The notes: generated by a model from the sequence alone, not told the origin. Positions 46,250 to 55,213 are shown, numbered from the stretch's first letter. The stretch: 64,000 nucleotides of DNA from Arenibacter algicola (GCF_000733925.1 NZ_JPOO01000001.1:124001-188000), one strand, 5' to 3'. Numbers and translations: made by a program.

Positions 46250-48637
46250 ATGAAACTAAAATTGTTTATACTTTGTTGCTTTTGTCTTGTTTTGGGTTTT
46301 GCCCAAAATGGGGAGGATGATCTTTACCTATATGACGATTTTAAGGCGTTGTCCCAAGAAAATATATTTAAAACGGAAGGATATTATAATTGGGGAAGTT
46401 CCATCATTAAGGAAAGGGACGGAAAATATCATCTATTTTATTCCCGCTGGAAAAAGGAATACGGGTTTCATGGTTGGCTTACGCACTCCGAAATTGCCCA
46501 CGCCACAAGTAAAAGTCCGGCCGGACCATGGAAATATAAGGAGACTGCACTAAATGTTAGTGGTAAAGGTAACTGGGATGCCATAACGGCACACAACCCA
46601 AAAATCAAATATTTTGAAGGGAAATATTATTTGTATTATATATCTACAAATATGGGGGGCAAGGATTATACCGATGAGGAATTGGTTGAAACCGCCAAAA
46701 CAGGTTATAGCCATCCCAACTGGAAAATACTACGCCCCAATCAAAGGACAGGGGTGGCCGTATCAAATTCGCTTAATGGACCTTGGTCAAGAATGGACAA
46801 ACCTCTTGTGGAACCATCAGGGCCCATTACAACACTTACCGTTAATCCGGCCATTGATAAGGGCAAAGATGGCAAGTATTATTTGATTGTTAAGGGGGAT
46901 AAACCTAACGAAAAAAGATTTATCAGGAACCAAGCGGTTGGGGTTTCGGAACATCCCGATGGCCCTTTTGAGATTAAGGAGAAACCGGTAATAGATTATA
47001 TGGATACCGAAGATATGTCTATTTGGTACGATGAAAATCGAGATAGGTTCTATGGCGTTTTCCATGCACATAATTATATTGGCTTGGTGACTTCGGAGAA
47101 TGGAACGGATTGGGAAAAGGCCAATGAGTTTGTACTTAAGAATAAAGAAATTTTATTGGAAGATGGAACTGTCATCGGCCCGGATAGAATGGAAAGACCC
47201 TTTGTTTATCATGAAGGCGGTGAGCCAAAGGTACTGTCTGTAGCAGTAAAGAAAGGGGAGGAATCCTATGCCGTCTTTATACCTATAATCAAAAATATAT
47301 CCCCGGTTCCCAACAAGAGACAATTGGCTTGGCAGGAGGCAGAGCTCGGCGTTGTTTTTCATTATGACCTGCATGTATTTGATGGGGTAAAATATGGGCA
47401 GGGAAACAATAGAATCGACCCGGTAGAAGATTATCAAATTTTTAATCCTGAAAAACTGGATACCGATCAATGGGTAAAAGCGGCAAAGGATGCCGGCGCT
47501 AAATTTGCCATTTTAACGGCTACCCATGAGACTGGCTTTGCATTGTTTCAATCCAAAGTAAACCCGTACAGTGTTAAAGCTCTGAATTGGAAAGATGGGA
47601 AAGGGGATGTAGTGGCAGATTTTGTAGCCTCATGTCGAAAATATGGTATTAAGCCAGGGATATATCTAGGGATTAGATGGAATTCTTTTTTGGGCGTACA
47701 CGACTTCAAAGTAAATGGGGAGGGAGATTTTAAGAAAAATCGACAGCAATGGTACAATAGAATGGTGGAAGGCATGGTAAAAGAGATTTGTACCAATTAT
47801 GGGGAATTGTTTGAAATTTGGTTCGATGGCGGTGCTGACCATCCAAAAAATGGTGCCCCGGATGTATTGCCCATTGTAAGGCAGTACCAACCGAATTGTT
47901 TGTTCTATCACAATGGGCAATTGGCAGAAGCCCGATGGGGCGGATCGGAATCGGGAACGGTTGCTTATCCCAACTGGTCTACCTTTCCTTATAGGGCTAC
48001 AGGAGCGGGAGAGAGTGCCAAAAAGAATATCGCGGACAATAATTTTCAATTGCTGAAACAAGGGGATGTCAATGGTAAGTTTTGGGTTCCCGCTATGGCA
48101 GATGCGCCCTTAAGGGGGTATAATGGAAGACACGAATGGTTTTGGGAACCTGGGGATGAGGACCATATATTTCCATTGGAAAATTTGGTGGATATGTATT
48201 ATAAATCGGTTGGAAGAAACGCAACTTTGATAATGGGTCTTACCCCTGACCCGGATGGATTGCTTCCAGAGCCAGATGTGCAGCGCTTAAAGGAATGGGG
48301 AGAGGAGATAAATAGAAGGTTTTCCAATCCTTTGGCTTCCACAAAAGGCAAGGGTAAGGTGCTGGAATTAAAGTTAAAGGAATCCCTGCCAGTGAACCAT
48401 GTAATAATTCAGGAGGACATTGCCAAGGGCGAACGTATAAGGATTTATGAAATTGAAGGTTACTCCGGTGGTCGCTGGATTACTTTGGCCAATGGGGAGA
48501 GCATAGGAAATAAAAGAATTGAGAAATTTGACACTATAAAATTAAGTAGATTACGAATAAAAATTATAGATTCGGACGGTTTAGCACAAATCAAGGATTT
48601 TAGTGCCTATTTCGTTGCAGAAAAGGACTTTAAATAA
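46250..48637 (+). CDS. Fusion of a GH43-like beta-propeller and a GH29 fucosidase-like domain, secreted
   Basis: 795 residues from ATG 46250 (GAAGGAAT ribosome site, signal MKLKLFILCCFCLVLGFAQ); an upstream ATG at 46235 lies inside the sulfatase gene. Residues ~20-345 form a GH43/clan-F-like five-bladed propeller: KYHLFYSRWK, AITAHNPKIKYFEGKYYLYY, MDTEDMSIWYDENRDRFYG, RMERPFVYHEG. Residues ~360-700 form a GH29-type barrel: LGVVFHYDLHVFDG, FAILTATHETGFALF, the candidate nucleophile Asp526 in FEIWFDGGADHP, and NATLIMGLTPDPDGLLPEPD. A short beta-domain ends the chain. Two exo-acting activities in one protein suggest a disaccharide motif processed in sequence. It is 6 bases from the next SDR gene. 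Confidence 0.82.
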   Translation: MKLKLFILCCFCLVLGFAQNGEDDLYLYDDFKALSQENIFKTEGYYNWGSSIIKERDGKYHLFYSRWKKEYGFHGWLTHSEIAHATSKSPAGPWKYKETALNVSGKGNWDAITAHNPKIKYFEGKYYLYYISTNMGGKDYTDEELVETAKTGYSHPNWKILRPNQRTGVAVSNSLNGPWSRMDKPLVEPSGPITTLTVNPAIDKGKDGKYYLIVKGDKPNEKRFIRNQAVGVSEHPDGPFEIKEKPVIDYMDTEDMSIWYDENRDRFYGVFHAHNYIGLVTSENGTDWEKANEFVLKNKEILLEDGTVIGPDRMERPFVYHEGGEPKVLSVAVKKGEESYAVFIPIIKNISPVPNKRQLAWQEAELGVVFHYDLHVFDGVKYGQGNNRIDPVEDYQIFNPEKLDTDQWVKAAKDAGAKFAILTATHETGFALFQSKVNPYSVKALNWKDGKGDVVADFVASCRKYGIKPGIYLGIRWNSFLGVHDFKVNGEGDFKKNRQQWYNRMVEGMVKEICTNYGELFEIWFDGGADHPKNGAPDVLPIVRQYQPNCLFYHNGQLAEARWGGSESGTVAYPNWSTFPYRATGAGESAKKNIADNNFQLLKQGDVNGKFWVPAMADAPLRGYNGRHEWFWEPGDEDHIFPLENLVDMYYKSVGRNATLIMGLTPDPDGLLPEPDVQRLKEWGEEINRRFSNPLASTKGKGKVLELKLKESLPVNHVIIQEDIAKGERIRIYEIEGYSGGRWITLANGESIGNKRIEKFDTIKLSRLRIKIIDSDGLAQIKDFSAYFVAEKDFK

Positions 48638-48643
48638 AGAAAA

Positions 48644-49426
48644 ATGGATTTACAACTCAAGGATAAAGTAATTTTGGTAACTGGAGGTTCCAAAGGAATC
48701 GGCCATGGAATAAGCGTATTATTGGCAGCTGAAGGCGCAATCCCGGTCATTATTGGAAGGGATAGAAAAAGTATGTTGGAGGTGGTTGCGGATATTGAAA
48801 GAAGTGGTGGAAAAGCCTCTTTTGCCATGGCAGAACTTACCGATCCAGAACAATGCAAACTTGCCGTTGAAAGCACCGTTGAAAAATTTGGTAAGATCGA
48901 TGGGGTGGTTAATAACGCAGGAATTAATGACGGGGTTGGATTGGAGAATGGGAATTATGAGGATTTTTTGAGGTCTATTAACCGTAACCTTACCCACTAT
49001 TATTTAATGGCACATTATGCATTGCCAGAATTAAAGAAAACCCAGGGTGCCATTGTTAATATAGGCTCCAAGACCTCTGTAACCGGGCAGGGCGGAACAT
49101 CGGGCTATGCCGCGGCCAATGGGGGTCGTAACGCAATAACACGGGAATGGGCCGTGGAACTATTGCCATATAATATACGGGTCAATGCGGTTATTGTGGC
49201 CGAATGTTACACCCCATTATACGATAGATGGATCAAGACTTTTGATAATCCGGAAGAAAAATTAAAGGCTATAACCGATAAAATTCCGTTGGGACAAAGA
49301 ATGACTACGGCAGAGGAAATTGCAAGTACGGTAGCCTTTTTGCTTTCCAATAGGTCTAGTCACACTACAGGACAACTGCTCTTTGTAGATGGCGGATATA
49401 CCCATTTGGACAGGTCAATTTCTTAA
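48644..49426 (+). CDS. SDR oxidoreductase, probable L-fucose dehydrogenase, with Asn in place of the catalytic Lys
   Basis: 260 residues. It has TGGSKGIGHGI for cofactor binding, NNAGINDGVGLE, Ser in NIGSKTSVTG, and Tyr155 in GYAAANGGRNAITREWA, followed by NAVIVAECYTPLYDRW. That last block is what I know from L-fucose dehydrogenases, which make L-fucono-1,5-lactone from L-fucose. The usual YxxxK motif is YAAAN here: the Lys position is Asn159 (AAT), while the other SDR in the window keeps Lys159. The protein may be inactive, may use another base, or may belong to a lineage where this is normal. It sits between the GH43-GH29 fusion and the FucP-type transporter. Confidence 0.82.
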   Translation: MDLQLKDKVILVTGGSKGIGHGISVLLAAEGAIPVIIGRDRKSMLEVVADIERSGGKASFAMAELTDPEQCKLAVESTVEKFGKIDGVVNNAGINDGVGLENGNYEDFLRSINRNLTHYYLMAHYALPELKKTQGAIVNIGSKTSVTGQGGTSGYAAANGGRNAITREWAVELLPYNIRVNAVIVAECYTPLYDRWIKTFDNPEEKLKAITDKIPLGQRMTTAEEIASTVAFLLSNRSSHTTGQLLFVDGGYTHLDRSIS

Positions 49427-49492
49427 ACACTTAAAAATAATAAACAACAAGGTAGACCAGATAATAATCAATTAACAATAATCAACAATTCA

Positions 49493-50803
49493 ATGAAAGA
49501 CCAAAGACCACCAGTAGTATCCAAGAAGGTACTAATTCCCTTTATTTTAATTACCTCCCTTTTCGCCCTTTGGGGCTTTGCCAACGCAGTTACCGATCCC
49601 ATGGTACAGGCATTTAAAAAAGTATTGGAACTTTCAAATTCCCAGGCTGCTTGGGTGCAAATGGCATTTTATGGAGGTTACTTCTGTATGGCGCTTCCGG
49701 CTGCGCTTTTTGTGCGTAAATACTCTTATAAAGTGGGAGTTTTAATTGGGTTGGCCTTGTACGCAGGAGGGGCTCTATTATTCTATCCCGCGGCCATTAC
49801 GGAACAATTTTGGTTTTTTTGTTTGGGACTCTATGTGCTTACTTTTGGATTGGCATTTTTGGAAACTACGGCCAATCCCTATATTTTGGCCATGGGCGCG
49901 CCCGAAACGGCTACCCAGCGTTTAAATCTGGCCCAGGCCTTTAATCCAGTAGGATTATTGTTGGGCTTGTTGGTGGCACAGCAATTTGTACTTAAGAAAT
50001 TGCAGTCGGATGATATCGCGGATTATTCATCCCTTGATGAGGCTAAAAAAGCATTGATCAGGACTACGGACCTAATGGTAATTCGGGATCCCTATGTTAT
50101 TCTGGGCTTGGTAATTTTGGCTGTTTTTGTCCTGATTGTTATAAGCAAAATGCCTCAGGCCAAGGATGAAGGTGGTGTTCCAAGTTTGGGGGATACTTTT
50201 AGCGGTTTGTTCAAGAATAAGAAATATGTGCTGGGTGTTGTGGCCCAAATATTTTACGTAGGTGCACAGATCATGTGCTGGACCTATATTTATCAATATG
50301 CAGAAGCTATAGGGATTTCTAGTGAGGATGCCGCCAATTACCAGTTTGCTGCCTTTATCCTTTTCTTGGTGGGCAGGGCCATTGGTACTTATATGTTACG
50401 ATTTATGAGCCCGGGCAAACTGTTGATGTACTTTGCCGTATTTGCAACGCTATGTTGTGTAGGGACCATTTATATTGAAGGTATGATAGGATTGTACTGT
50501 TTGGTCGGAATTACCTTTTTTATGTCCCTTATGTTCCCTACCATCTACGGAATTGCTTTGAACGGACTAAATGAGGAGGAATCCAAGATTGGTGCAGCAG
50601 GTCTTGTGATGGCAATTGTAGGGGGGGCTTTAATGCCTAAACTGCAGGGAATGATTATTGATGCCGGGGGTAATGCAGTAAATGATATAAAGATAATGGG
50701 GGCCACCGAGGTGAATTTTTCCTTTATCCTTCCAGCCTTGTGTTTTGTCTATATCGCATGGTACGGATTAAGGGTATTTAAAAAATATGAACTAGCAGCT
50801 TAG
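49493..50803 (+). CDS. fucP: FucP-type L-fucose:proton symporter (MFS)
   Basis: 436 residues, about 12 membrane helices. The FucP signature region is clear: ITSLFALWGFANAVTDPMV, MAFYGGYFCMALPAALFVRK and FLETTANPYILAMGAPE, then the QRLNLAQAFNPVG stretch. FucP proteins carry L-fucose with H+ across the inner membrane. Placement among L-fucose dehydrogenase, dehydratase and mutarotase genes supports fucose as the substrate over galactose or glucose, which related carriers transport. The next gene encodes a RhaM/FucM-like mutarotase. Confidence 0.92.
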   Translation: MKDQRPPVVSKKVLIPFILITSLFALWGFANAVTDPMVQAFKKVLELSNSQAAWVQMAFYGGYFCMALPAALFVRKYSYKVGVLIGLALYAGGALLFYPAAITEQFWFFCLGLYVLTFGLAFLETTANPYILAMGAPETATQRLNLAQAFNPVGLLLGLLVAQQFVLKKLQSDDIADYSSLDEAKKALIRTTDLMVIRDPYVILGLVILAVFVLIVISKMPQAKDEGGVPSLGDTFSGLFKNKKYVLGVVAQIFYVGAQIMCWTYIYQYAEAIGISSEDAANYQFAAFILFLVGRAIGTYMLRFMSPGKLLMYFAVFATLCCVGTIYIEGMIGLYCLVGITFFMSLMFPTIYGIALNGLNEEESKIGAAGLVMAIVGGALMPKLQGMIIDAGGNAVNDIKIMGATEVNFSFILPALCFVYIAWYGLRVFKKYELAA

Positions 50804-50859
50804 GGTACAATTCTGCTACTTAGAGAGGATATTAATAATTATTAACTAAAAAATTTAAA

Positions 50860-51192
50860 GTGATGAAAAGATATTGTTTGGCGTTGGATCTTAAGGATGA
50901 TCCTGAGTTGATCAAGGCCTATGATGACTACCATAAGGCGGTCTGGCCAGAGATCCTTCAAAGCCTTAGGGAATCGGGGATAAAGGACATGGAAATATAT
51001 AGGGTGAGGAACCGTATGTTTATGATAATTGATGCGGATGATGATTTTTCCTTTGAAAAAAAGGCAAAGGTTGATGCAAAATATCCGGAAAATGAAAAGT
51101 GGGAGGTATTGATGTGGAAATACCAACAGGCACTTCCATTTGCAAAACCAGGGGAAAAATGGATGCTTATGGAAAAGGTTTTTCAATTATAA
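50860..51192 (+). CDS. L-rhamnose/L-fucose mutarotase (RhaM family)
   Basis: 110 residues. RhaM-family features: KRYCLALDLKDDPELIKAYD, YHKAVWPEILQSLRESGI, MEIYRVRNRMFMIIDADDDF and KPGEKWMLMEKVFQL, with the conserved His and Tyr/Trp of the small ferredoxin-like barrel. These enzymes interconvert alpha and beta anomers of 6-deoxy hexoses. With no rhamnose pathway nearby and a FucP carrier upstream, it most likely equilibrates L-fucose for the dehydrogenase. The next gene starts 35 bases after its stop. Confidence 0.9.
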   Translation: MMKRYCLALDLKDDPELIKAYDDYHKAVWPEILQSLRESGIKDMEIYRVRNRMFMIIDADDDFSFEKKAKVDAKYPENEKWEVLMWKYQQALPFAKPGEKWMLMEKVFQL

Positions 51193-51227
51193 AAACCAAA
51201 AAAAAGCAAAAACTAAAAGATGGGAGC

Positions 51228-52487
51228 ATGAAAAGTATAATTAATTTTTGCGGATCTGGAATGGTCCTTAGGTCAATGGTGTTTTGTACTCTTCTATGTT
51301 CTTTGGGATGTAAAACTAAAACTGAACAAAGTGCAAATACCTTGGGGAATGACGAGGTAGCATTTTCAAAGGGATCATATGGATATGACAGGGAGTTTTT
51401 ATCCAGGCACTATAAAGACTTGGTAATTCTGGAAAATGGGGAGTCGAGCATCTTGATTTCTCCAGAACTTCAGGCTCGTGTTATGACCAGTACGGCCACA
51501 GGTGATGAGGGAAAAAGCTTTGGTTGGATCAATCATGATCTCATCAAGTCCGGAGAAAAGAACGAGCATTTTAATCCTACGGGTGGAGAGGAGCGTTTTT
51601 GGTTGGGACCTGAAGGCGGACAGTATTCCCTCTACTTTGAAAAGGATGCCAAGTTTGAGTTGGCCAATTGGTATGTTCCCAAGGAATTGGATACCGAAGC
51701 CTTTAATTTGGTACGAAGTACTGAAGATAAAGCCTTTTTTGAAAGGGATATGAAATTGGTGAATTATACCGGAACTACATTCGATTTGCGTGTTCAAAGG
51801 AATATTACACTTTTGGATAGGGAAGATGCTGCTGAAATTCTTGGGATCAATATTCCTGAGACCCTAAAAATGGTAGGATTTGCTTCGGAAAACAACTTGA
51901 CCAATATTGGACCGGAGGATTGGGACAAGAAAACTGGCTTAATGTCCATCTGGATATTGAGCATGTTCAATGCTTCGGACCAGACCAGCATAATTGTACC
52001 ATTCAAAAAAGGGGAGGATGAAATTTTGGGCAAGAAGGTAACGGACGATTATTTTGGGAAGATTCCCAAAGAGCGATTACAGGTCAAGGATAGTGTCCTA
52101 TTTTTCAAGGCAGACGGAAAAGAGCGGGGTAAAATTGGAATTTCCCCCCAAAGGGCACTTCCAGTGATAGGGAGTTTCGATGCCAAAAACAAGGTACTTA
52201 CCATTGCCAAGTTCAGCCTGCCCGAAGGTGCTACGGATTACGTTAATTCACTATGGGAGTTGCAGGAGTTTCCCTTTTCGGGGGACGCCGTAAATGCCTA
52301 TAACGATAGCGGTGATTTAGGTCCTTTCTATGAATTGGAAAGCTCATCCCCAGCAATGGATCTAAAATCCAGTGAAAGTAGCAGCCATATTCATCGGACT
52401 TTTCATTTCGTTGGAGACGAAGGTGAACTGGACAAACTGGCCAAAGGAATATTGGGAGTGTCCATTACAGAATTATCAGGAGAGTAG
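51228..52487 (+). CDS. DUF6786-like lipoprotein, mutarotase-fold candidate
   Basis: 419 residues from ATG 51228, preceded by GATGGGAGC, with a lipoprotein signal ending LLCSLGC. A frame beginning at 51099 overlaps the mutarotase gene and is rejected. The mature protein is beta-rich with DLVILENGESSILISPELQA, FGWINHDLI, GGEERFWLGPEGGQYSLYF, RNITLLDREDAAEILG, IHRTFHFVGDEGELD. It fits my memory of DUF6786, a family found beside fucose genes, and the opening resembles aldose-1-epimerase-like beta-supersandwich proteins. It is probably periplasmic. It may bind or anomerise oligosaccharides; no function is established to my knowledge. Confidence 0.72.
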   Translation: MKSIINFCGSGMVLRSMVFCTLLCSLGCKTKTEQSANTLGNDEVAFSKGSYGYDREFLSRHYKDLVILENGESSILISPELQARVMTSTATGDEGKSFGWINHDLIKSGEKNEHFNPTGGEERFWLGPEGGQYSLYFEKDAKFELANWYVPKELDTEAFNLVRSTEDKAFFERDMKLVNYTGTTFDLRVQRNITLLDREDAAEILGINIPETLKMVGFASENNLTNIGPEDWDKKTGLMSIWILSMFNASDQTSIIVPFKKGEDEILGKKVTDDYFGKIPKERLQVKDSVLFFKADGKERGKIGISPQRALPVIGSFDAKNKVLTIAKFSLPEGATDYVNSLWELQEFPFSGDAVNAYNDSGDLGPFYELESSSPAMDLKSSESSSHIHRTFHFVGDEGELDKLAKGILGVSITELSGE

Positions 52488-52585
52488 TAAATAAAAATAT
52501 CTTCTCCTTTCAGATTTTGCAATATTAATTTGGGAGCGGGAAAACAAAAGAAAAACATTCAAGAATAATTGCAGATTAAAATGCC

Positions 52586-53746
52586 ATGGAGAAAAAAAAA
52601 GAAATAAAGATCAACAGCAAATATCCATCTGTTGTTGATTTGCGGAACAAAGCCCAAAAAAGGATACCCAAGTTCGCTTTTGAGTACTTGGACGGGGGTT
52701 GTAATGAAGATGTAAACCTACATAAGAATACTGCTGAAATTAGGGATATAGAGCTCTTGCCCTATTACCTTAGCAAGCATACCGGGTCCAGTATGAAGAC
52801 CGAATTGTTCGGACATGTATATGATGCCCCGTTTGGAATTGCCCCAGTGGGACTTCAAGGATTAATGTGGCCCAATGCCCCTGAAATATTGGCTAAATCT
52901 GCCTTTGAACATAATATTCCTTTTATTTTAAGTACGGTGACCACCAGCAGTATAGAGCGCATAAGTGAGATCACCGAGGGTAGGGCCTGGTTTCAACTTT
53001 ATCATCCTACAGAGGATGCCGTTAGGGATGACATTATTAAAAGGGCCGAGGCCGCAGAATGCCCTGTACTGGTTATTCTATGCGACGTGCCCACTTTTGG
53101 TTTCCGTCCTAGGGATGTGCGCAACGGACTGGCCATGCCTCCAAAAATGTCAGTAAAGAATATACTTCAGATAATGGGCAAGCCAAATTGGGCCATGCAG
53201 ACCCTGATCCACGGGCAACCAAACTTCGAAACCCTGAAACCCTATATGCCAAAAGGCTTGGATTTGGCCCAATTGGGTAAATTCATGGACAAGACCTTTT
53301 CCGGGAGATTAAATGAGGAGAAGATTAAACCTATAAGGGATATGTGGAAGGGTAAATTGGTGATCAAGGGAGTTGCCAACGAGGCCGATGCGGAGAGTGC
53401 CATTAAACTTGGATTGGATGGTATTATCGTTTCCAATCACGGGGGTAGGCAATTGGATGCCGGTGAATCTACCATAAAGCCTTTGACAAGAATTGCAGCA
53501 AAATACGGTGACCAAATTAAGGTGATGATGGACAGTGGCCTAAGGGGTGGTCCGGATATAGCTAGGACCATGGCCAGTGGTGCGGAATTTACTTTTATGG
53601 GGCGTTCCTTTATGTACGGGGTAGCGGCATTGGGCGCCAAAGGTGGCGACCATACCATTTCACTTTTAAAAACGGAACTACAACAGGTAATGGAACAGAT
53701 TTGCTGTGAAGAGGTAAAGGATTTTCCAAAGCATCTTATTTCATAG
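52586..53746 (+). CDS. FMN-dependent alpha-hydroxy acid dehydrogenase, probably L-lactate dehydrogenase
   Basis: 386 residues, FMN-binding TIM barrel. Landmarks: FAFEYLDGGCNEDVNLHKN at the start, PFGIAPVGLQGLMWP, STVTTSSIERI, the active-site base in VSNHGGRQLD, then MMDSGLRGGPDIARTMASGA. Family members oxidise L-lactate, glycolate or similar 2-hydroxy acids. As the last plus-strand gene of the fucose run it would oxidise the L-lactate formed from 2,4-diketo-3-deoxy-L-fuconate to pyruvate, joining central metabolism. This pathway fit is stronger evidence than sequence alone for lactate as substrate. Confidence 0.88.
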   Translation: MEKKKEIKINSKYPSVVDLRNKAQKRIPKFAFEYLDGGCNEDVNLHKNTAEIRDIELLPYYLSKHTGSSMKTELFGHVYDAPFGIAPVGLQGLMWPNAPEILAKSAFEHNIPFILSTVTTSSIERISEITEGRAWFQLYHPTEDAVRDDIIKRAEAAECPVLVILCDVPTFGFRPRDVRNGLAMPPKMSVKNILQIMGKPNWAMQTLIHGQPNFETLKPYMPKGLDLAQLGKFMDKTFSGRLNEEKIKPIRDMWKGKLVIKGVANEADAESAIKLGLDGIIVSNHGGRQLDAGESTIKPLTRIAAKYGDQIKVMMDSGLRGGPDIARTMASGAEFTFMGRSFMYGVAALGAKGGDHTISLLKTELQQVMEQICCEEVKDFPKHLIS

Positions 53747-53779
53747 GAGTTTTTTTAGGAGTTCTATAGAACTAGTAGG

Positions 53780-53813
53780 CATTGGAACCCTAAAGGAATT
53801 TAGGGTTCCAATG
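53780..53813. terminator. Bidirectional terminator between the convergent blocks
   Basis: A perfect 15-bp stem (53780-53794 and 53799-53813) with GGAA loop. It overlaps the last codons and stop of the LacI gene. On the plus strand it ends the 17-gene run. A small palindrome, GTTCTATAGAAC (53761-53772), precedes it. Confidence 0.75.
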
Positions 53814-54813
53814 AGCTGCTTTCCAATCTGGCGTCAAAAGATATCTGTTGCAACTCCAGGGTAGGTTCTTGGATCTGTTCTATTAGAATACGCAATGCTT
53901 TTTGTCCAATTTCCTTTATAGGTTGATGGAGATAGGGAATAGGGTCTTCCAAGAAATTGTACGATGAATTTTGGTCGAATACGACCACATCGACCTTTTT
54001 GAGTATTTTTCTGTCCAAGCCCAACATTTGAGTTAATCCTTCCTCGGCCAAGGTGTTGGTATGAAAATAGATGGCATCTACCCCAACATCCTGTACCAAT
54101 TCTTTTACCACCCTTTTCATATCTGCTTTAAGGGACCTGTGATTAATTCTTTTGATCAATTCGGTATCTACGGTCAAGCCGGCCTTTTTAAGAGCTTCTA
54201 CGTAGCCCTGAAGTCTTTCTTTGTAGTGGTGCAAGCTTGAATTGTAAAGCACGGCACCTATTTTTTTATTTCCCTTTCCCAGTAAATAATTGGTAGCCTG
54301 CATAGAGGCCTTAAAATTGTCTACGGTGACGTAATTGGTTTTAAGATCATTGAAAAATCTATCTATCAAAACAAAGGGAATTCCCGCTTTTGCCAGGTCG
54401 GCAATAATATCTTTGGAACCTTCGGGGGCCGCGATAATAAAACCATCGACCTGTCTCATTTTTAGAAAATCCAAAACTTTGTTGAATTTCTCTACCTTTT
54501 CGTCCGAAGATCCGAATATTACCGTATAGTCCTGGGAAAATGCCTCGTCCTCTATAGTCCTGGCCAAATTGGAGAAGAAGGGGTTGGAAATATCCGCCAC
54601 TATAACTCCTATGGACCTTGTTTTGTTGGTTTTAAGACTTCTTGCATTCCAGTTGGGGTGATAGTTCAATTCCTTGGCTACCTCCCTTATTCTTTTTGCA
54701 GTCTTTTCGGATACCCTGTTTTCTTTTCCTTTATTGCTAAGAACATATGAAACCAAGGGTATGGAAACACCCACAATTTTTGCGATATCCTTTAATGATG
54801 TTTTAGGCTTCAT
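53800..54813 (-). CDS. LacI-family transcriptional regulator
   Basis: 337 residues. The N-terminal helix-turn-helix is KTSLKDIAKIVGVSIPLVSY with the hinge NYHPNWNARSLKTNKTRSIG. A periplasmic-binding-protein-like sensor domain follows (IGVIVADISNPFFSNLARTI, IDRFFNDLKTNYVTVDN, FDARLESSSLEP). It lies at the distal end of the minus-strand block behind the SSS transporter, with a 400-bp gap holding a dispersed repeat, so it may have its own promoter. Likely it represses the isomerase/propeller/transporter genes or the fucose run until a sugar binds. The effector is not known. Confidence 0.93.
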   Translation of the reverse strand: MKPKTSLKDIAKIVGVSIPLVSYVLSNKGKENRVSEKTAKRIREVAKELNYHPNWNARSLKTNKTRSIGVIVADISNPFFSNLARTIEDEAFSQDYTVIFGSSDEKVEKFNKVLDFLKMRQVDGFIIAAPEGSKDIIADLAKAGIPFVLIDRFFNDLKTNYVTVDNFKASMQATNYLLGKGNKKIGAVLYNSSLHHYKERLQGYVEALKKAGLTVDTELIKRINHRSLKADMKRVVKELVQDVGVDAIYFHTNTLAEEGLTQMLGLDRKILKKVDVVVFDQNSSYNFLEDPIPYLHQPIKEIGQKALRILIEQIQEPTLELQQISFDARLESSSLEP

Positions 54814-54927
54814 GTTCGTCTTAGGTTAAAATTGTCGGTACCAATCAGATTTTAATTCGCTGTTAAACAATAAATTAACATGAGTTCGATATGTATTTTA
54901 TTTAAAATCAGTTGTTTATATGACATC

Positions 54928-55072
54928 TGTCCGGTCGAGCGGAGTCGAGGCCTCATTGTAAATACATTACAGTAAAATAACCTCTCGACTCCTCTCGAGG
55001 GGACCGTAGCATTTAATATAACTTACATTAAATCAATGTGTTGATAATATTTTTATGTCGAACTCACGTTAA
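54928..55072. repeat. Dispersed intergenic repeat, copy A
   Basis: Shares with 58658-58773 the 17-base AATAACCTCTCGACTCC (54976-54992), AAATCAATGT (55030-55039) and TTATGTCGAA-TCACG-TAA (55053-55072) in the same order and spacing. The left part, GGTCGAGCGGAGTCGAGG (54933-54950), is an inverted near-copy of the CTCGACTCC block, so the unit is a long imperfect palindrome. The rest of the 54814-55213 gap shows no gene. Confidence 0.7.
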
Positions 55073-55213
55073 GTTATTTAATTTAGTGGGCAATAAATCC
55101 AAGATGTTAAAATTACGAAATTCATACTAAATAGAGATAATCTACCTTATGAGGTATTTGATTACATAATCCTATTGTTGCGCCCATTCAATCCCATAAA
55201 ACTACTTTCTTAT

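Noticed and set aside
50860..51192. Evidence for an L-rhamnose pathway from the RhaM-family gene
   Set aside because: No rhamnose isomerase, kinase or aldolase is near; the neighbours all point to L-fucose.
51099..51227. N-terminal extension of the DUF6786-like protein
   Set aside because: The extension overlaps the mutarotase gene and would place the lipoprotein signal at residue 44; ATG 51228 with GGGAG upstream fits better.
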